Shown piece by piece: positions 1 through 10,817 of a stretch of 64,000 nucleotides of DNA (position 1 is the first letter of the stretch; the number at the start of each line of letters is the position of its first letter). Position numbers and translations under genes: made by a program. Location: the NCBI GenBank assembly GCA_010405405.1, contig MU004230.1, forward strand, positions 765,744 through 829,743. Reading direction: 5' to 3'. The notes beneath the pieces are model-generated. The model made no database searches, was not told the DNA's origin, and saw nothing but the letters and a program-made list of their open reading frames with translations. The stretch is from Microthyrium microscopicum. Its lineage: Eukaryota > Ascomycota > Dothideomycetes > Microthyriales > Microthyriaceae.

Positions 1-25
1 CCTCACTTTCTAGCAAACACACTCA

Positions 26-1914
26 ATGGCTTCACATACTGCTTCTCAGAAGTATCTTAGTACCCGAGGGGGTTCCTACGGTGTAAGCGCTTCCGTTGTT
101 CACTTCTGCAGTCTGCTAATCATCCACAGCTCAGCTTCGAAGATGCTGTCCTGAAGGGACTGGCGAACGACAGCGGACTGTTTATTCCAGAGGACATTCC
201 CTCATTACCGCAGAATTGGGAGAAGGAATGGCTCAATTTCTCGTTCGAAGAATTAGCATTTCAGGTCTTCAGCTTATATATTGCGCCGAGCGAAATTCCT
301 CCCGCCGCCCTCAAAGAGATCATACACAAGTCATACTCAACGTTCAGGGAACCGGATGTAGCTCCTACAGTGTCACTAGATAGTGAGAAAAAGATATACT
401 TATTGGAACTCTTTCATGGGCCGACGTTCGCTTTCAAAGACGTGGCGCTTCAATTCTTGGGGAATTTGTTCGAGTTCTTCCTCGTCAGGTTGGTCTTCTC
501 TTGGATTAGATCCTCTGATTCTGACCGAGTAGGCGCAATGAAGGCAAAACTGGTAAAGACCGCGAGCATTTGACTGTGGTCGGAGCAACGAGCGGTGATA
601 CTGGTTCGGCCGCCATATACGGTCTTCGAGGAAAGAAGGATGTCTCAGTGTTCATTATGTACCCTACTGGAAAGGTAAGTCCAGTACAGGAAGCGCAGAT
701 GACTACGGTAACGGATGAAAATGGTGAGCAATCTTCAATTCGTATAATGAATGATCATCTGTATAGCTAACTGTACGAATAGTTCATTGCTTCAGCGTGG
801 ATGGCACATTTGATGACTGCCAGGTATGTAAGCTAATCCCCTATTGAGAACAGACTGTTCACAAATTGGATTAGGACTTTGTGAAGGCTCTCTTCGCCGA
901 CCCAGAGACAAATAAGACCCAGAAGCTTGCTGCTGTTAATTCTATAAATTGGGTAAATACTACAGTCACCTCAACAGCAATGTAATCTGATCATTACAGG
1001 CCCGAATCCTAGCTCAGATCACCTACTACTTTGCGTCCTACTTTTCACTCGTCCGTTCTGGTACTTTCAAGCCAGAATCTGACAAAATACGGTTTGTCGT
1101 ACCCACAGGCAACTTTGGAGATATCCTAGCCGGATATTTTGCTAAAAGAATGGGACTTCCTATTTCCAAACTCGTAATTGCTACCAACGAAAATGACATC
1201 CTTCACCGTTTCTGGCAAACTGGCGCCTACGAGAAGCATCCTGTTCATGGTGCCGCTGCAGAGGGTGGTCTGAAGGAAGACGGAGTCAAGGCTCATGAGG
1301 AAGGAGTGAAAGAGACGCTTGCACCAGCCATGGATATCCTAGTGAGCAGCAATTTCGAAAGACTACTTTGGTTTCTTGCGTACGATATCTATGGCTCCAG
1401 TGCGTCAGATCTGAAAGAGAAGAGACAGGTCGCAGGCTCGAAGGTCAAAGAGTGGCAAACTGATCTCAAGACGAGCGGAGGTTTCAGCGTAGAGAAGAAG
1501 CTCTTAGATGCGGCGAAAGCTGATTTTGAGTCAGAAAGAGTATCTGATAAAGAAACTCTCCTAACTATCCGCGATGTCTATGGTTGGTCCAACACTCCAG
1601 GTGGAAATTACATTCTCGATCCTCATTCTGCCATCGCCGTAAACGCGGCACTACGATCAGCCAAAGTCGCCCCAGGCGAATACAATGTAGCACTTTCAAC
1701 AGCGCATCCAGCGAAATTCAGCCATGCCGTAGAAATGGCACTGGTGGATGAGAAGGAATTCCAATTCAAGGATGTCTTACCTTCAGAGTTTGTTGGCCTC
1801 GAGGACCTTCCACGTAGACTCATACACGTGAAGAAGAGCGGCGGACTGGATGGCGTAAGAAAGCTCATCATTGACGAGGTTGAAAAGGAATTGAAGAGTG
1901 GAGCGCGTTCATAA
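26..1914 (+). CDS. THR4: Threonine synthase
   Basis: PLP enzyme that converts O-phosphohomoserine to threonine, the last step of threonine synthesis in the cytosol. Six exons fit phase and conservation: 26-82, 130-488, 533-723, 783-823, 875-952 and 1000-1914, giving 546 residues, normal for fungal Thr4. The N-terminus SQKYLSTRGGSYG is the family start. The PLP lysine lies in HGPTFAFKDVALQFLGN (about residue 122), followed by the conserved SGDTGSAA loop. Exon 4 is only 41 nt long. The ATG at 26 is the first in frame. All introns are 44-59 nt and GT-AG. The family assignment is secure; exact splice sites are my reading. Confidence 0.95.
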
Positions 1915-2447
1915 TGTGACCGCATACAAAAGTTATTGGCCTTCAAATTCATTTTAGGATAGATCTAGACTTCATTCCAAACCTCAATTCATCACTGCTT
2001 CACAACCACTTTAGAGTGTCACTGCTTTGTTGTAGCTGACGGAAGCTACGTCAAGAAAGATATCACCACTTCTCTGGTATAGTCTAATAGAAGTTATAGG
2101 TTCACGGGACCTTTCTTTGCATATCCCACCTGAGCCACATCTATATCATACTTCAAGACATGTATTGTATAGCAGTGTTGCTCAACACTGTAGCAACTAA
2201 AACACTGCAAATTTGTCGCCCCGATTCTAAAGCTTCAAGCTTTCAAACGCACGCTACATAAACAACACGACCTGAGCATTATATATGCAAATGACATCAA
2301 ATACAGGTGCAGAGTCTTGACCACCGACATACTGATACTCCTGGCAAATCCCGCCGATTATAGCTCGCAACAACACCATTTTAAGGCAAATCGCCGTACC
2401 CCCCGACCTGCGAATTTAAATTCTCTCGCTCTGGTAAAAATTGCACG
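1915..2447. other. Intergenic: THR4 3' end and promoter of the next gene
   Basis: No gene seen. It holds a perfect 8-bp-arm inverted repeat at 2173-2190 (CAGTGTTG CT CAACACTG), about 260 bp after the THR4 stop. This could be a binding palindrome or a hairpin. Confidence 0.5.
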
Positions 2448-2930
2448 ATGCCAGTCGAGGAGAAAAAGCAGCGATCCCCCAATGTCGCTGAACAGTGGCC
2501 GCTCCCGCCCATGCCCACAGAAGCTGATCACAGACCTCTAATGTTCACTGTAGTAGTCTACGCACCAAGCGACAGAATGCAGGAAATGAATTGGGCATTT
2601 CACGTCCACGATCAGCAAATTGAGCATCACTCACTGCATGGGCTCGCAGCTCGGATCGGGTCGTTCGAAGACTTGGGGTCACGCGGTGACCCAGCCTTGT
2701 CTCGTCGATACCGAACATCAGTGTATGTTGGAGTTACAGATAGGCAGAATTATGGGTTATTACAGGAAGCTTTGTATGAAGTTCAGTGCTGCTTTAGAAC
2801 GGGACATCGCTCGTGGAACGACCGGCAGTATGTTGTGCAGCTTATGATGTTATTAGGGGAGAAGGGTATCTTGGAAACAGACGATGAGGATTATCAAAGA
2901 GCGATGGCGTTGCTATTAAGTCGAATCTAA
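2448..2930 (+). CDS. Small protein of unknown function
   Basis: An intronless 160-residue reading frame with a clean ATG at 2448. I do not recognise the family. The first 30 residues are polar and proline-rich (PLPPMPTEADHRP). A compact, mixed globular part follows, from MFTVVVYAPSD to the C-terminal MALLLSRI, with two Cys together (QCCFRTGH). No signal peptide or membrane segment is visible, so a cytosolic or nuclear protein is the simplest reading. It stands in tandem between THR4 and a cytochrome P450, which says nothing specific about function. Balanced amino-acid composition and lack of a better frame on either strand support it being real. Confidence 0.6.
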   Translation: MPVEEKKQRSPNVAEQWPLPPMPTEADHRPLMFTVVVYAPSDRMQEMNWAFHVHDQQIEHHSLHGLAARIGSFEDLGSRGDPALSRRYRTSVYVGVTDRQNYGLLQEALYEVQCCFRTGHRSWNDRQYVVQLMMLLGEKGILETDDEDYQRAMALLLSRI

Positions 2931-3663
2931 TGTTTGCAGATGGGAGTATGTGGTTGTTATTTACTAGGATATACTATGTTCGGTCGTCATTTATGCAAAG
3001 CTTTGCGCAGAAGTCTGGAAATACCAGAGTGCGAAGTATTTTGGAATTGAGATTTATATTGGTTATACCTGATCAATCATAACTTCTATGAAAAGTGATT
3101 TGGCTCTGCTGCGCTAAAAGTGTCTAATACATAAGCCCGACCTTTGGTATTGAACTATTAGACTTTCTGAGTTATCTCGCCAGCATTCAAGACTCTCTTC
3201 CATGTTGACCACCCCACAAAACCAAGACCGCTCATTATTCGATACGCTGACTGCTCTGCTTGATGAAAGCCCTGGAATATCATCTCATGCAACAAAAGAA
3301 GAGCCAGTGAAGGTTGATTATCTTTCGTATACGTCGGAATTTCAGCGGAGTAGCCATAAGTTTTAGTGTTCTCTGCGAACGGAAGTCAAATGAATAGTGT
3401 TTGATCGCTCGCCCTTAGCAAGGTTGAGCATTTCTCTCTCTCCCAAGATAACAGGTCGACAGACAAAGGTGACATATTTGATAAGGAATATAAAGATCGA
3501 AGCACTGACTTGGAGGGGTAACTGTTCTGTTGACTAGGAACTGTTCTAGTACCTTCAATTTACAAAAGACTTTCTTCTACACTACCAAGACTAACATCAG
3601 CCTAGCACGAGATAGACGTGCTGGCCTCTTGGTCTCTTTCAAGGATTGCCCTTGATCTTTATC
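2931..3663. other. Intergenic with a possible 54-codon small ORF
   Basis: This gap holds one short open frame (described separately at 3202-3366) and otherwise AT-rich sequence leading into the P450 promoter. No repeat or RNA gene was recognised. Confidence 0.4.
3202..3366 (+). CDS. Possible small ORF, 54 residues
   Basis: ATG at 3202, stop TAG at 3364-3366. The product starts MLTTPQNQDRSLFD and ends SEFQRSSHKF; it is polar and has no membrane segment. It could be a small gene, an uORF-like element or chance. Nothing beyond an open frame with plausible composition supports it. Confidence 0.2.
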   Translation: MLTTPQNQDRSLFDTLTALLDESPGISSHATKEEPVKVDYLSYTSEFQRSSHKF

Positions 3664-5220
3664 ATGGTCTTTACCTCCACTACTCTGGTCTGGCTACCGA
3701 TCGGAATAGTCATATTCTATGTCAGCTACCAAAGACTTTTCCATCCATTGGCCAAATTCAAAGGTCCTTTTTTGGCCTCATTGACAGGATATTGGCGAGT
3801 CTATCACGAACTGAAAGGAGACCTTCCCCAAACCATATATCACTACCACCAAAGATACGGCCAGTTCGTTCGTGTTGCACCAAACGAGATCAGCACAATT
3901 TCCCCTGATTTTGTCGACGTTGTCTTGAAAGGGGGACCAAAATTTATCAAGTCTAGCTTTTATGATGGCTCAGGAGATGAAAAACCGAACATTTTCAATG
4001 TCAAAAATGAAGCTCTTCACAAGCTACGCCATCGGCAAATGGCTCCTGCATTTTCAGTAGTATCCTTAACGAAAATGGAATACATATTCGACAGGCATGC
4101 TTTCGTCATGATCAAGAAGCTGGATCAAATTGCCAAATCCGGAAGACCTGTTGATCTGACAGAAATATTCAAGTTCTTTGCTCATGATACTAACGGCGAG
4201 CTATCTTTTTCCAAGCAATATCATCTTCAAGAACAAGGAAAATTGAGTCTCTGGCCTCCAATGAACGTTTACATCATCATGGGAAATATTTGTGGTTATG
4301 TTCCAGGACTATTTGATCCTCTCCAAAAGCTTGGTCCCTTCGTTCCATACTTGCGCAAGTTCAACCGCTCCAGAGATTCTCTGGTGGAGGACGCGATGAA
4401 GAATGCGACTATCGAGTTTGAGAAACGCAGGGTCCATAACGTAGAAGCAACATTTGAAGATAAAAGCGAATCAAGAATCAACTTACTCACATCACTAGTC
4501 ATGGCTCAGGACCCAGAATCCGGAGAAATGCTGGACCTCGCAGATATTGCCAAAGAAGCCATTTCTTTTGTCGTTGCAGGATCCCATTCGACATCGGCAT
4601 CCATGAGTTTTCTGTTTGCGGCGCTGCTTCGATATCCAGAGATCCTCAAAAAGGTACAAGATGAAATTAAGGCATCGATGTCACTGCAAGACAACTCAGT
4701 GGATCTTGATGGAGAGTTTCTACCTTCTTGGGCAGGTCTACAAAGCAAACTACCCTATCTCAGCGCAGTGCTCAAAGAGTCCTTCAGACTGTACCCGACC
4801 GTGAACCAACCGTTGGCTCGAGTGATTCCCCCAAGCGGAGTCCAACTTGAGCAGACCGTTTTCTCTTCAGGCACAATAATCAGCGCTTCCGCCTATGTCG
4901 TAGGACGGAACCAAAAGATTTGGGGCGCAAATGCTACCGATTTCAAGCCTGATAGATGGCTGTCAGAAGATGCGCGAGGAAAAGACAAGTATTTGCTCCA
5001 TTTTGGCCAGGGTCATCGCTCATGCATAGCGAAGAACCAAGCTCTCATAACTCTATGGAAGGGAACTGTGGCTATCCTCCAGCGATTTAAGCTCTCTCCT
5101 GTTGATCGTGAGGGAGAGCAGAGGGTGGTCGGGGAAATACAGCTGAATGCACAAGGCTTCGCTGAGCCAACAGAACCGCTTCTGGTAACAATTTCTGAGC
5201 AGAGCCGATGTATGAAGTGA
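3664..5220 (+). CDS. Cytochrome P450 monooxygenase
   Basis: Intronless 518-residue heme-thiolate monooxygenase of the microsomal fungal type. An N-terminal membrane anchor (VFTSTTLVWLPIGIVIFYV) is followed by the usual Pro-rich hinge and a YGQFVRVAPNEIS segment typical of pisatin-demethylase and benzoate-hydroxylase-like P450s. The ExxR pair is in LKESFRLYP. The heme loop is FGQGHRSCIAKN with Cys at about 454. Two positions are unusual: the I-helix reads AGSHSTS instead of AGxDTT, and Ala follows the Cys-Ile where Gly is common. The substrate cannot be named. The open frame extends upstream to 3646 without an ATG, so 3664 is the start. Neighbours are an unknown gene and a regulator-like gene. 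Confidence 0.93.
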   Translation: MVFTSTTLVWLPIGIVIFYVSYQRLFHPLAKFKGPFLASLTGYWRVYHELKGDLPQTIYHYHQRYGQFVRVAPNEISTISPDFVDVVLKGGPKFIKSSFYDGSGDEKPNIFNVKNEALHKLRHRQMAPAFSVVSLTKMEYIFDRHAFVMIKKLDQIAKSGRPVDLTEIFKFFAHDTNGELSFSKQYHLQEQGKLSLWPPMNVYIIMGNICGYVPGLFDPLQKLGPFVPYLRKFNRSRDSLVEDAMKNATIEFEKRRVHNVEATFEDKSESRINLLTSLVMAQDPESGEMLDLADIAKEAISFVVAGSHSTSASMSFLFAALLRYPEILKKVQDEIKASMSLQDNSVDLDGEFLPSWAGLQSKLPYLSAVLKESFRLYPTVNQPLARVIPPSGVQLEQTVFSSGTIISASAYVVGRNQKIWGANATDFKPDRWLSEDARGKDKYLLHFGQGHRSCIAKNQALITLWKGTVAILQRFKLSPVDREGEQRVVGEIQLNAQGFAEPTEPLLVTISEQSRCMK

Positions 5221-5852
5221 CCAAGAGGTGTTTTTTGTTCAGGAGACTCTAATGAGTCTGATGTATACTTTTCAATAATCAAAAAGCTCAAGGTCGTTTC
5301 TAAAACCTGCAGTGACATCTAAGCTACGAAAAGTACGATAACTTGTAGGCGAGTCTCAACTTCTCAGAGTTGCCACCGAAGTTCATACTTCTCGGTTGGA
5401 ATTTATGTATACTCACAGGACAATTTGAGGCGATCGAAACTGTTAGTATCAAGAATTTTATTCCTAAAGTTTCTAAGACTGCATGCATGTGGGCAAAATC
5501 AATTGATATGTCAGATGTGTAAGAATTAGTTGCTGCCTTATATGCCTGAGGATCACAATGCATTCTTACATCACATGCATAAGCCGATGACCTGATATGT
5601 AATCGGGGTCTTCTCCGAAGGACAGTAATCTTTTTTCGGACATATGCGTTTAAGGCCTACAGAGAATTTGCAGCTCTGAAGCCTCTTGTTGACATGTCTG
5701 AATCGGTCATTCTGCCAGACGCTCCTGTAGTGCTTGTGCATAGAGGATGGAGTTCGAAGAACAATGGCACCGAGAGAACTACGATCAATGTCGGATCCAA
5801 GGCACTCAAGACGTTGCACAAGCCTTCAGGAAGGAAAGGAGTGTCGTCGATC
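5221..5852. other. Intergenic upstream of the regulator-like gene
   Basis: No independent gene seen. The frame of the following gene is open back to an ATG at 5694, so part of this gap may be its N-terminus (53 extra residues) rather than 5' leader. Confidence 0.5.
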
Positions 5853-7431
5853 ATGGCTAGTAGTAAGCCGTCAACTACATTTGAGTTTGTTCACATGTAT
5901 TCCCCTTCCACAAGTTCCACTCGAAAGACCGTAGGAAAATTGCCTGCTCGAGCAACCAAGAAGCGACCTCGAACAATTGAGAAAAAACCCCTTAAAAAGA
6001 CCCAGGAGACAAAAGCTGTGGAAAAGGTTGTTGATGTCGAGATCGCGAACAGCACGTCTTTGGTGACAAAATCTGCCCAGAACTATGATCAATTGTCACA
6101 CTTGAGTTATGTTTGTCCAGGATCTGCAACCATGTTTTATGGAGGCGGATTCCCTTTCAAGATGAATGCCCAACTACCTGCATTGATAAACGTTTGTAAG
6201 ATAGCTTTTGTCCTAAACTTGATGAAAGGCTCATTAGTCGCACAGATCTAGGGGAAATGGGCACATACTTATACCCTATGGGCTCTCTTTACCAATACAA
6301 CCTCCTCCGAGATGGGTGGTATCATCTCGCTCTGACAGACGAAATGTTCTTTACTGCAACTATATGGTCTGCAACAGACTTCCTCATGAATCGTGGACAC
6401 TCAGCATACGAAAATCTCAAAGCAGCATTGGAGGCGTCTCTTCTTCAACAATTACGAGATCGAATCACATCTGAGGGTGAGGCATCGGATGCAACATTAG
6501 GCTCTGTGAGTTGTTTGGCAATGACAGGTGTAAGCTCTCAGCCCCTATTTGTAGTTCGGAACTAAAATCAGCATATAGAGCTGCAGAGGCGATCCAGAGT
6601 TCTGGTCTGGCCACATGAAAGGCATGGCGATACTAATGGCCTCAAGAGGCGGCCCGGCGTCTATCGACACTGCTACTCGGATCAAACTGTATCGGTAAGC
6701 TTGAGTCGTCCATTCAAACTCGGTAACTAACATAGCCTGAAAGAGCTGACACAGACGGAGCCGTTGAAGCTATCAGGCAGCCGTTTCTTCCGCCGTTGCC
6801 AAGATCTAGACTGTCGCTTTGCTTGGAACTCTTAGATATCGTGGAAACTAATGATGCCTTAACGGAGATCGTAGGAAGCTCTGGATTGATCGCGACACTG
6901 GCATGCATCATGCAGAAGATCCGGCAACTTTCAATTGCCTTGAACAACACTTTCGCTGGCCAGTCGTCACCAGTCGATCCGTATGCGGTAGAAGAGGATA
7001 CTATGATCATGGAGCGAGAACTTCTTGGAATACTCATGCTGGAACCGACCATTGATGGACCCAACCAAGCTTGTATTCTCGGCTGCCTAATATATCTCAG
7101 GACTTTAACACGCCCACTAAATGTATGGAGAAAGCTCTTGAACCCGTTGGCGGGGAAACTGAAGGTCGCTATGGACGATGAACTTACTCGTACCGTCATG
7201 GACGACCGTCTAGTTCGGTGGTTATCTTTCCTTGGAGTAATGTGTTCTAGTGATAGGTCACTACGTGGTTGGTTCGTAAGAACCTTGAAAGAAGCGACTC
7301 TTGGAAGTTCTGGCTCCTTGCCTGACTGGAAACACATGACACAGGATCTGGAAGAGATATCTTGGGTCAAAAACATACACGAGGAGCCAGGCAAAGCACA
7401 CTGGCTGGTTGAGATGAGCTTGGACGAGTGA
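5853..7431 (+). CDS. Tachykinin-like fungal regulatory protein
   Basis: Four exons in phase: 5853-6195, 6246-6529, 6579-6694 and 6744-7431, giving 476 residues. The N-terminus (FEFVHMYSPS followed by a basic KKRPRTIEKK stretch) and the middle (GWYHLALTDEMFFTAT, then DPEFWSGHMKGM) match the large fungal family annotated as tachykinin or fungal-specific transcription-factor-like proteins. These resemble the C-terminal half of Zn2Cys6 regulators without the zinc cluster. The basic stretch could be a nuclear signal. A start at 5694 is possible but 5853 gives the family-like N-terminus. It ends about 90 bp from the convergent hydrolase gene. DNA binding is not shown by the sequence. Confidence 0.8.
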
Positions 7432-7524
7432 GTATTGTTTCGTAAATTTACACAATACAATTTTCGACTAGATACAAGAGACTTTGTAACAAACTTCGAC
7501 AACCGCGGAGCTTTTACTGATCAC

Positions 7525-8499
7525 TCATAACTTCATGAGTCTGTCATCCCCTACACCGTCCAGGAATCGAGCAACATCGGTAGCTACCCACTCGGCATGT
7601 TGCCAGATGAAACCATGTCCGGCCACTGGATAGATTATGAGCTGGGATCCTGGGATCCTGGCATGAAGCTCCCAGCTCCTGGTCGTGGGAATGAGTCGAT
7701 CATCATCTCCGTTCAAAACCAAAACTGGCATCTTCAATTCATGTAGGCGCTCAAACGAGTTCGTTGTGTTCGGTGTGATCCAATCTCCGAATGTTATGAA
7801 CTGGTTCTCGGCTTTTTTGTGGTCTAAGAGTGTCAAAATCAAAGGTTCATCAATCACATTGCGTGTTTGGATCGAGTCCCAATACTTTTTTGCTGATTGG
7901 CGGCCAGCGTCTGTGTCATAGAAGAAGCTGAATGCAATGGCGCGGGCTGCTTCGTCGGCGGTCTTGACATCTGCAGCGAGCATCTCAATGTGCTCCTTAG
8001 GAGGTTGAACCCGCGGCCAAACAATTCCTTCTCCAGTCTCATCGGCTGGTGGCTGCGAGGCGGTGGTACCGGCAACGATCAATTTACGAACCAGCTGTGG
8101 TGCTGTCAGTGCCACCATCTGTACGGCAGCCCCTCCCATGGAGAACCCAAGCAAGTCGATTTTGTTGAGATGGAGAGCATCGCAAAGGGCGATGACATTG
8201 GCCGCCCAGCCTTGGAATGAGGTGGCCACTTCACCACTACTACGCCCAACTCCGGACTGGTCGAAGATGATGACCGGCCTGGTGGCTGCAAGGGCATTGA
8301 TCAGGAGCGGATCCCAATAGTCCATGTTACCACGATAGTGGATGTGAAGAACAAGTGGAATGCCATCTTTGGTGCCGAGTTGTCGAAATGCAAAGCGAAC
8401 GCCATTGGCAGCGTCCACGTATTGAGTTCTGGTGGCCTGTAGTGTTGTCATCTTGTTTGGTGGTTGATGATTGTTGGAAGTTTGATTGGATGTCTGCAT
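7525..8499 (-). CDS. Alpha/beta hydrolase
   Basis: Intronless 324-residue alpha/beta-fold hydrolase. The nucleophile elbow is GFSMGG, the acid lies in LVLNGDDDRLIPT and the histidine in AGHGFIW. The segment FDQSGVGRSSG is typical of the small cytosolic hydrolases related to haloperoxidases and esterases. The frame is open to 8544 but without ATG; the ATGs are at 8499 and 8451. The latter gives MTTLQATRTQYVDAANG, the more usual family start, so the true product may be 308 residues. No signal peptide. The substrate is unknown. It is convergent with the regulator-like gene, and with the P450 it forms a small accessory group. Confidence 0.92.
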   Translation of the reverse strand: MQTSNQTSNNHQPPNKMTTLQATRTQYVDAANGVRFAFRQLGTKDGIPLVLHIHYRGNMDYWDPLLINALAATRPVIIFDQSGVGRSSGEVATSFQGWAANVIALCDALHLNKIDLLGFSMGGAAVQMVALTAPQLVRKLIVAGTTASQPPADETGEGIVWPRVQPPKEHIEMLAADVKTADEAARAIAFSFFYDTDAGRQSAKKYWDSIQTRNVIDEPLILTLLDHKKAENQFITFGDWITPNTTNSFERLHELKMPVLVLNGDDDRLIPTTRSWELHARIPGSQLIIYPVAGHGFIWQHAEWVATDVARFLDGVGDDRLMKL

Positions 8500-9486
8500 G
8501 ATATCTGAATCTTTAGATTGTATGTGAATGAATGGAAGAGACAAAAGTCAAGGAGTCCCATCTCCCTTTAAGTACACATTACGCGATAAGACCTTTAGTA
8601 TCAATCCTAAATGAGAGCAGTGATGAAGGCTTTTGATCCATTCTAATCGAAACTGAGAGCGAGGGCGATTAGTGGGAATGAAGTCCTGTCAACATAATGA
8701 TATCTCCACCAAATAGGCAAAGTCCGCCAAATGCAGACTCAAGCGACACGAGCGATGCCCTTCCCAATGGGGCAATATCTGCCCGTTATGGTTAGCGTTC
8801 TGGGCTTGATCAGTCATGAACAGCGTTAAGACGCTTGAGGTTCACTGTATTTAGCAGAGCTTATACAATCATAAAGCTTCTCTCCTCATTAGAGCAAAGA
8901 TTTCCTTTTCAGAGCAAAGTCTTTTCATCCAAATCGGGTTCGAACAAATTGATTGCAAACAGGTTGTTATTCTCCGTTGATCACTATATCAGAGCAACTC
9001 AAAGTACACTCTGCTCGTGTTATAATCACGTCAGATCTTCCGTGCCAGGACTTTTCAAAGCCCTGGGCCTGCGAATGGCATGAACGAAGATAGATATCTC
9101 CTAGATGTCTTTCATGTTTAGATCTCTCTTCGCAATGGGACTTTGCTTGTTACAGTGCCAGGAGGTAGGCACAGTCAAAATTGAGACTCAAAATTCGGTC
9201 GCTTCTGATGTTCCTCTAGATAAGCATGCGGAAGTTCATGTTATGACATGAAAATTCTAGGAACAAATAAACGCGAGAAAAAGGCGAAAGAAGAAGATGT
9301 TGAAGTCTGTTGGTGGGGCTAAGGCGACCTCCATCCAAGTCAGCATCAAGATCCGGCTTGACCTCATCTCACTTCCCCAATGGACACATTGGCCTTCACT
9401 TTGAGCGTAAACGGGCATATCAGACCCGTCACGTTCAAATTCTCAACACCTGCCAATTCCCAATCTCCTATTCTCATAATAAAATC
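8500..9486. promoter_or_regulatory. Divergent intergenic region, hydrolase / PPE1
   Basis: About 1 kb between two divergently transcribed genes, so it should hold both promoters. A short open frame at 8835-9083 has no coding character. No repeat or RNA gene seen. Confidence 0.5.
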
Positions 9487-10670
9487 ATGAGCAACGTAGC
9501 CAAAAGCTTCGCCAAAGCACGCCTGAACGTTCTCCCCGCAGACATACCCATCGAAGAAGCCGAAGACGATGGCGGCTCCTCCGCCTCAAGCATGTCATCT
9601 ACCGGTACCATAATCGCTCCCACCGCACTCCAGCGCAAACCTCCGGCGCCCGTCTCATGGACCGACTTTTTCGACCAAGAACTTTACCTCGAAAGCAACC
9701 CCACTACCACCCCACAATGCCCACGTGCCAAATTCCATGTATACTTTGATCCTCCGCGTCGACCGGCGGACGCGTTGATTGTGTTGCATCATGGAGCGGG
9801 CTCAGCAGCAATGTCGTGGGCGCTTTGTGCGCGTGAGTTGCGAGGACATTTGCCGAATTGCGGGATACTAGCTGTGGAAGCACGCGAGCATGGGTCGGTG
9901 GTGTGGGATGAGGCAGGCGAGGTTGATGATCGGTTGCATATTGATATTTTATCAGAAGATTTGGTAACGATGCTGAACTTGCTGAAAGAAAAGGTCGGGT
10001 GGACAGAGTTGCCGCGGATATTGTTGATTGGACATAGTCTTGGAGGAGCGGTGGTGACACATACAGCCAAGATGGGTCTACTTGGAACCAAAGTCTTTGG
10101 CTTCGGCGTGTTGGATGTCGTGGAAGGGTCGGCAATGGAAGCACTCAAGCATATGCAGGCATACTTGGCGACTCGACCGGCGCGGTTCAAGTCGTTGGAC
10201 TCGGCGGTGGAGTGGCATATTCGTTCCCGGACATTGCGGAATATCAAGTCGGCGAGAGCGTCCGTTCCGTCTCTTTTCATCCAGAATGAAGCTGGTGAAT
10301 GGGTCTGGCGAACTGATCTTTCGAGAACAGAATCGTATTGGGAGAATTGGTTCAGTGGGATGAGCAACAAGTTTTTGACCGCTAGAGGAGCAAAGCTACT
10401 CATTCTCGCAGGAACCGATCGCTTGGACAAAGAGCTGATGATCGGTCAAATGCAAGGTATGTTCGATATTGACCTATGATGTAAATGGTGCTGATGCTAC
10501 TAGGCAAATTCCAGCTGCATGTTGTTCCTGAAGCCGGTCATTTTGTCCAAGAAGATTCACCTCAGAAGACGGCGTTGATGATCGCAGAGTTCTTCAGACG
10601 CAACGACTCGTCCACGTTAGTTTTGCCGCCAAAAGTTTCGGACCTCCTGGCTCAAGGAAAGAAAGTCTGA
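9487..10670 (+). CDS. PPE1: Protein phosphatase methylesterase 1
   Basis: Demethylates the C-terminal leucine of the PP2A catalytic subunit, opposing the PPM1 methyltransferase. Two exons, 9487-10456 and 10504-10670, give 378 residues, normal for the family. The start MSNVAKSFAKARLNVLP and the segment WTDFFDQELYLE are family hallmarks. The oxyanion segment LHHGAGSAAMSW comes first, the nucleophile serine is in GHSLGGAV (about residue 184), and the catalytic His lies in PEAGHFVQED in exon 2. The frame is open upstream to 9310 but without ATG. The gene is convergent with UTP23, 147 bp away. The short second exon carries the catalytic His, so failure to splice would remove it. Confidence 0.95.
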
Positions 10671-10817
10671 TAGTTAAACCATGATACCCCTGACACGAGC
10701 ACATATAGACCATGTACCTTTAGAATAGCATATGATAGCATTGGAAAATTTAGCATTATGATCATGAATTGGGTATCATTTAAGAATCGTGAATCAGGAG
10801 TAAAAGTGCAGACAACA

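Noticed and set aside
6714-7502. 262-codon frame antisense to the regulator-like gene
   Set aside because: Lies opposite a spliced, conserved coding exon; no family match.
8930-8950. GGGTTCGAA resembling a tRNA B box
   Set aside because: No matching A box, acceptor stem or anticodon arm around it.
9704-10430. Two long minus frames opposite PPE1
   Set aside because: Antisense shadows of a conserved gene.
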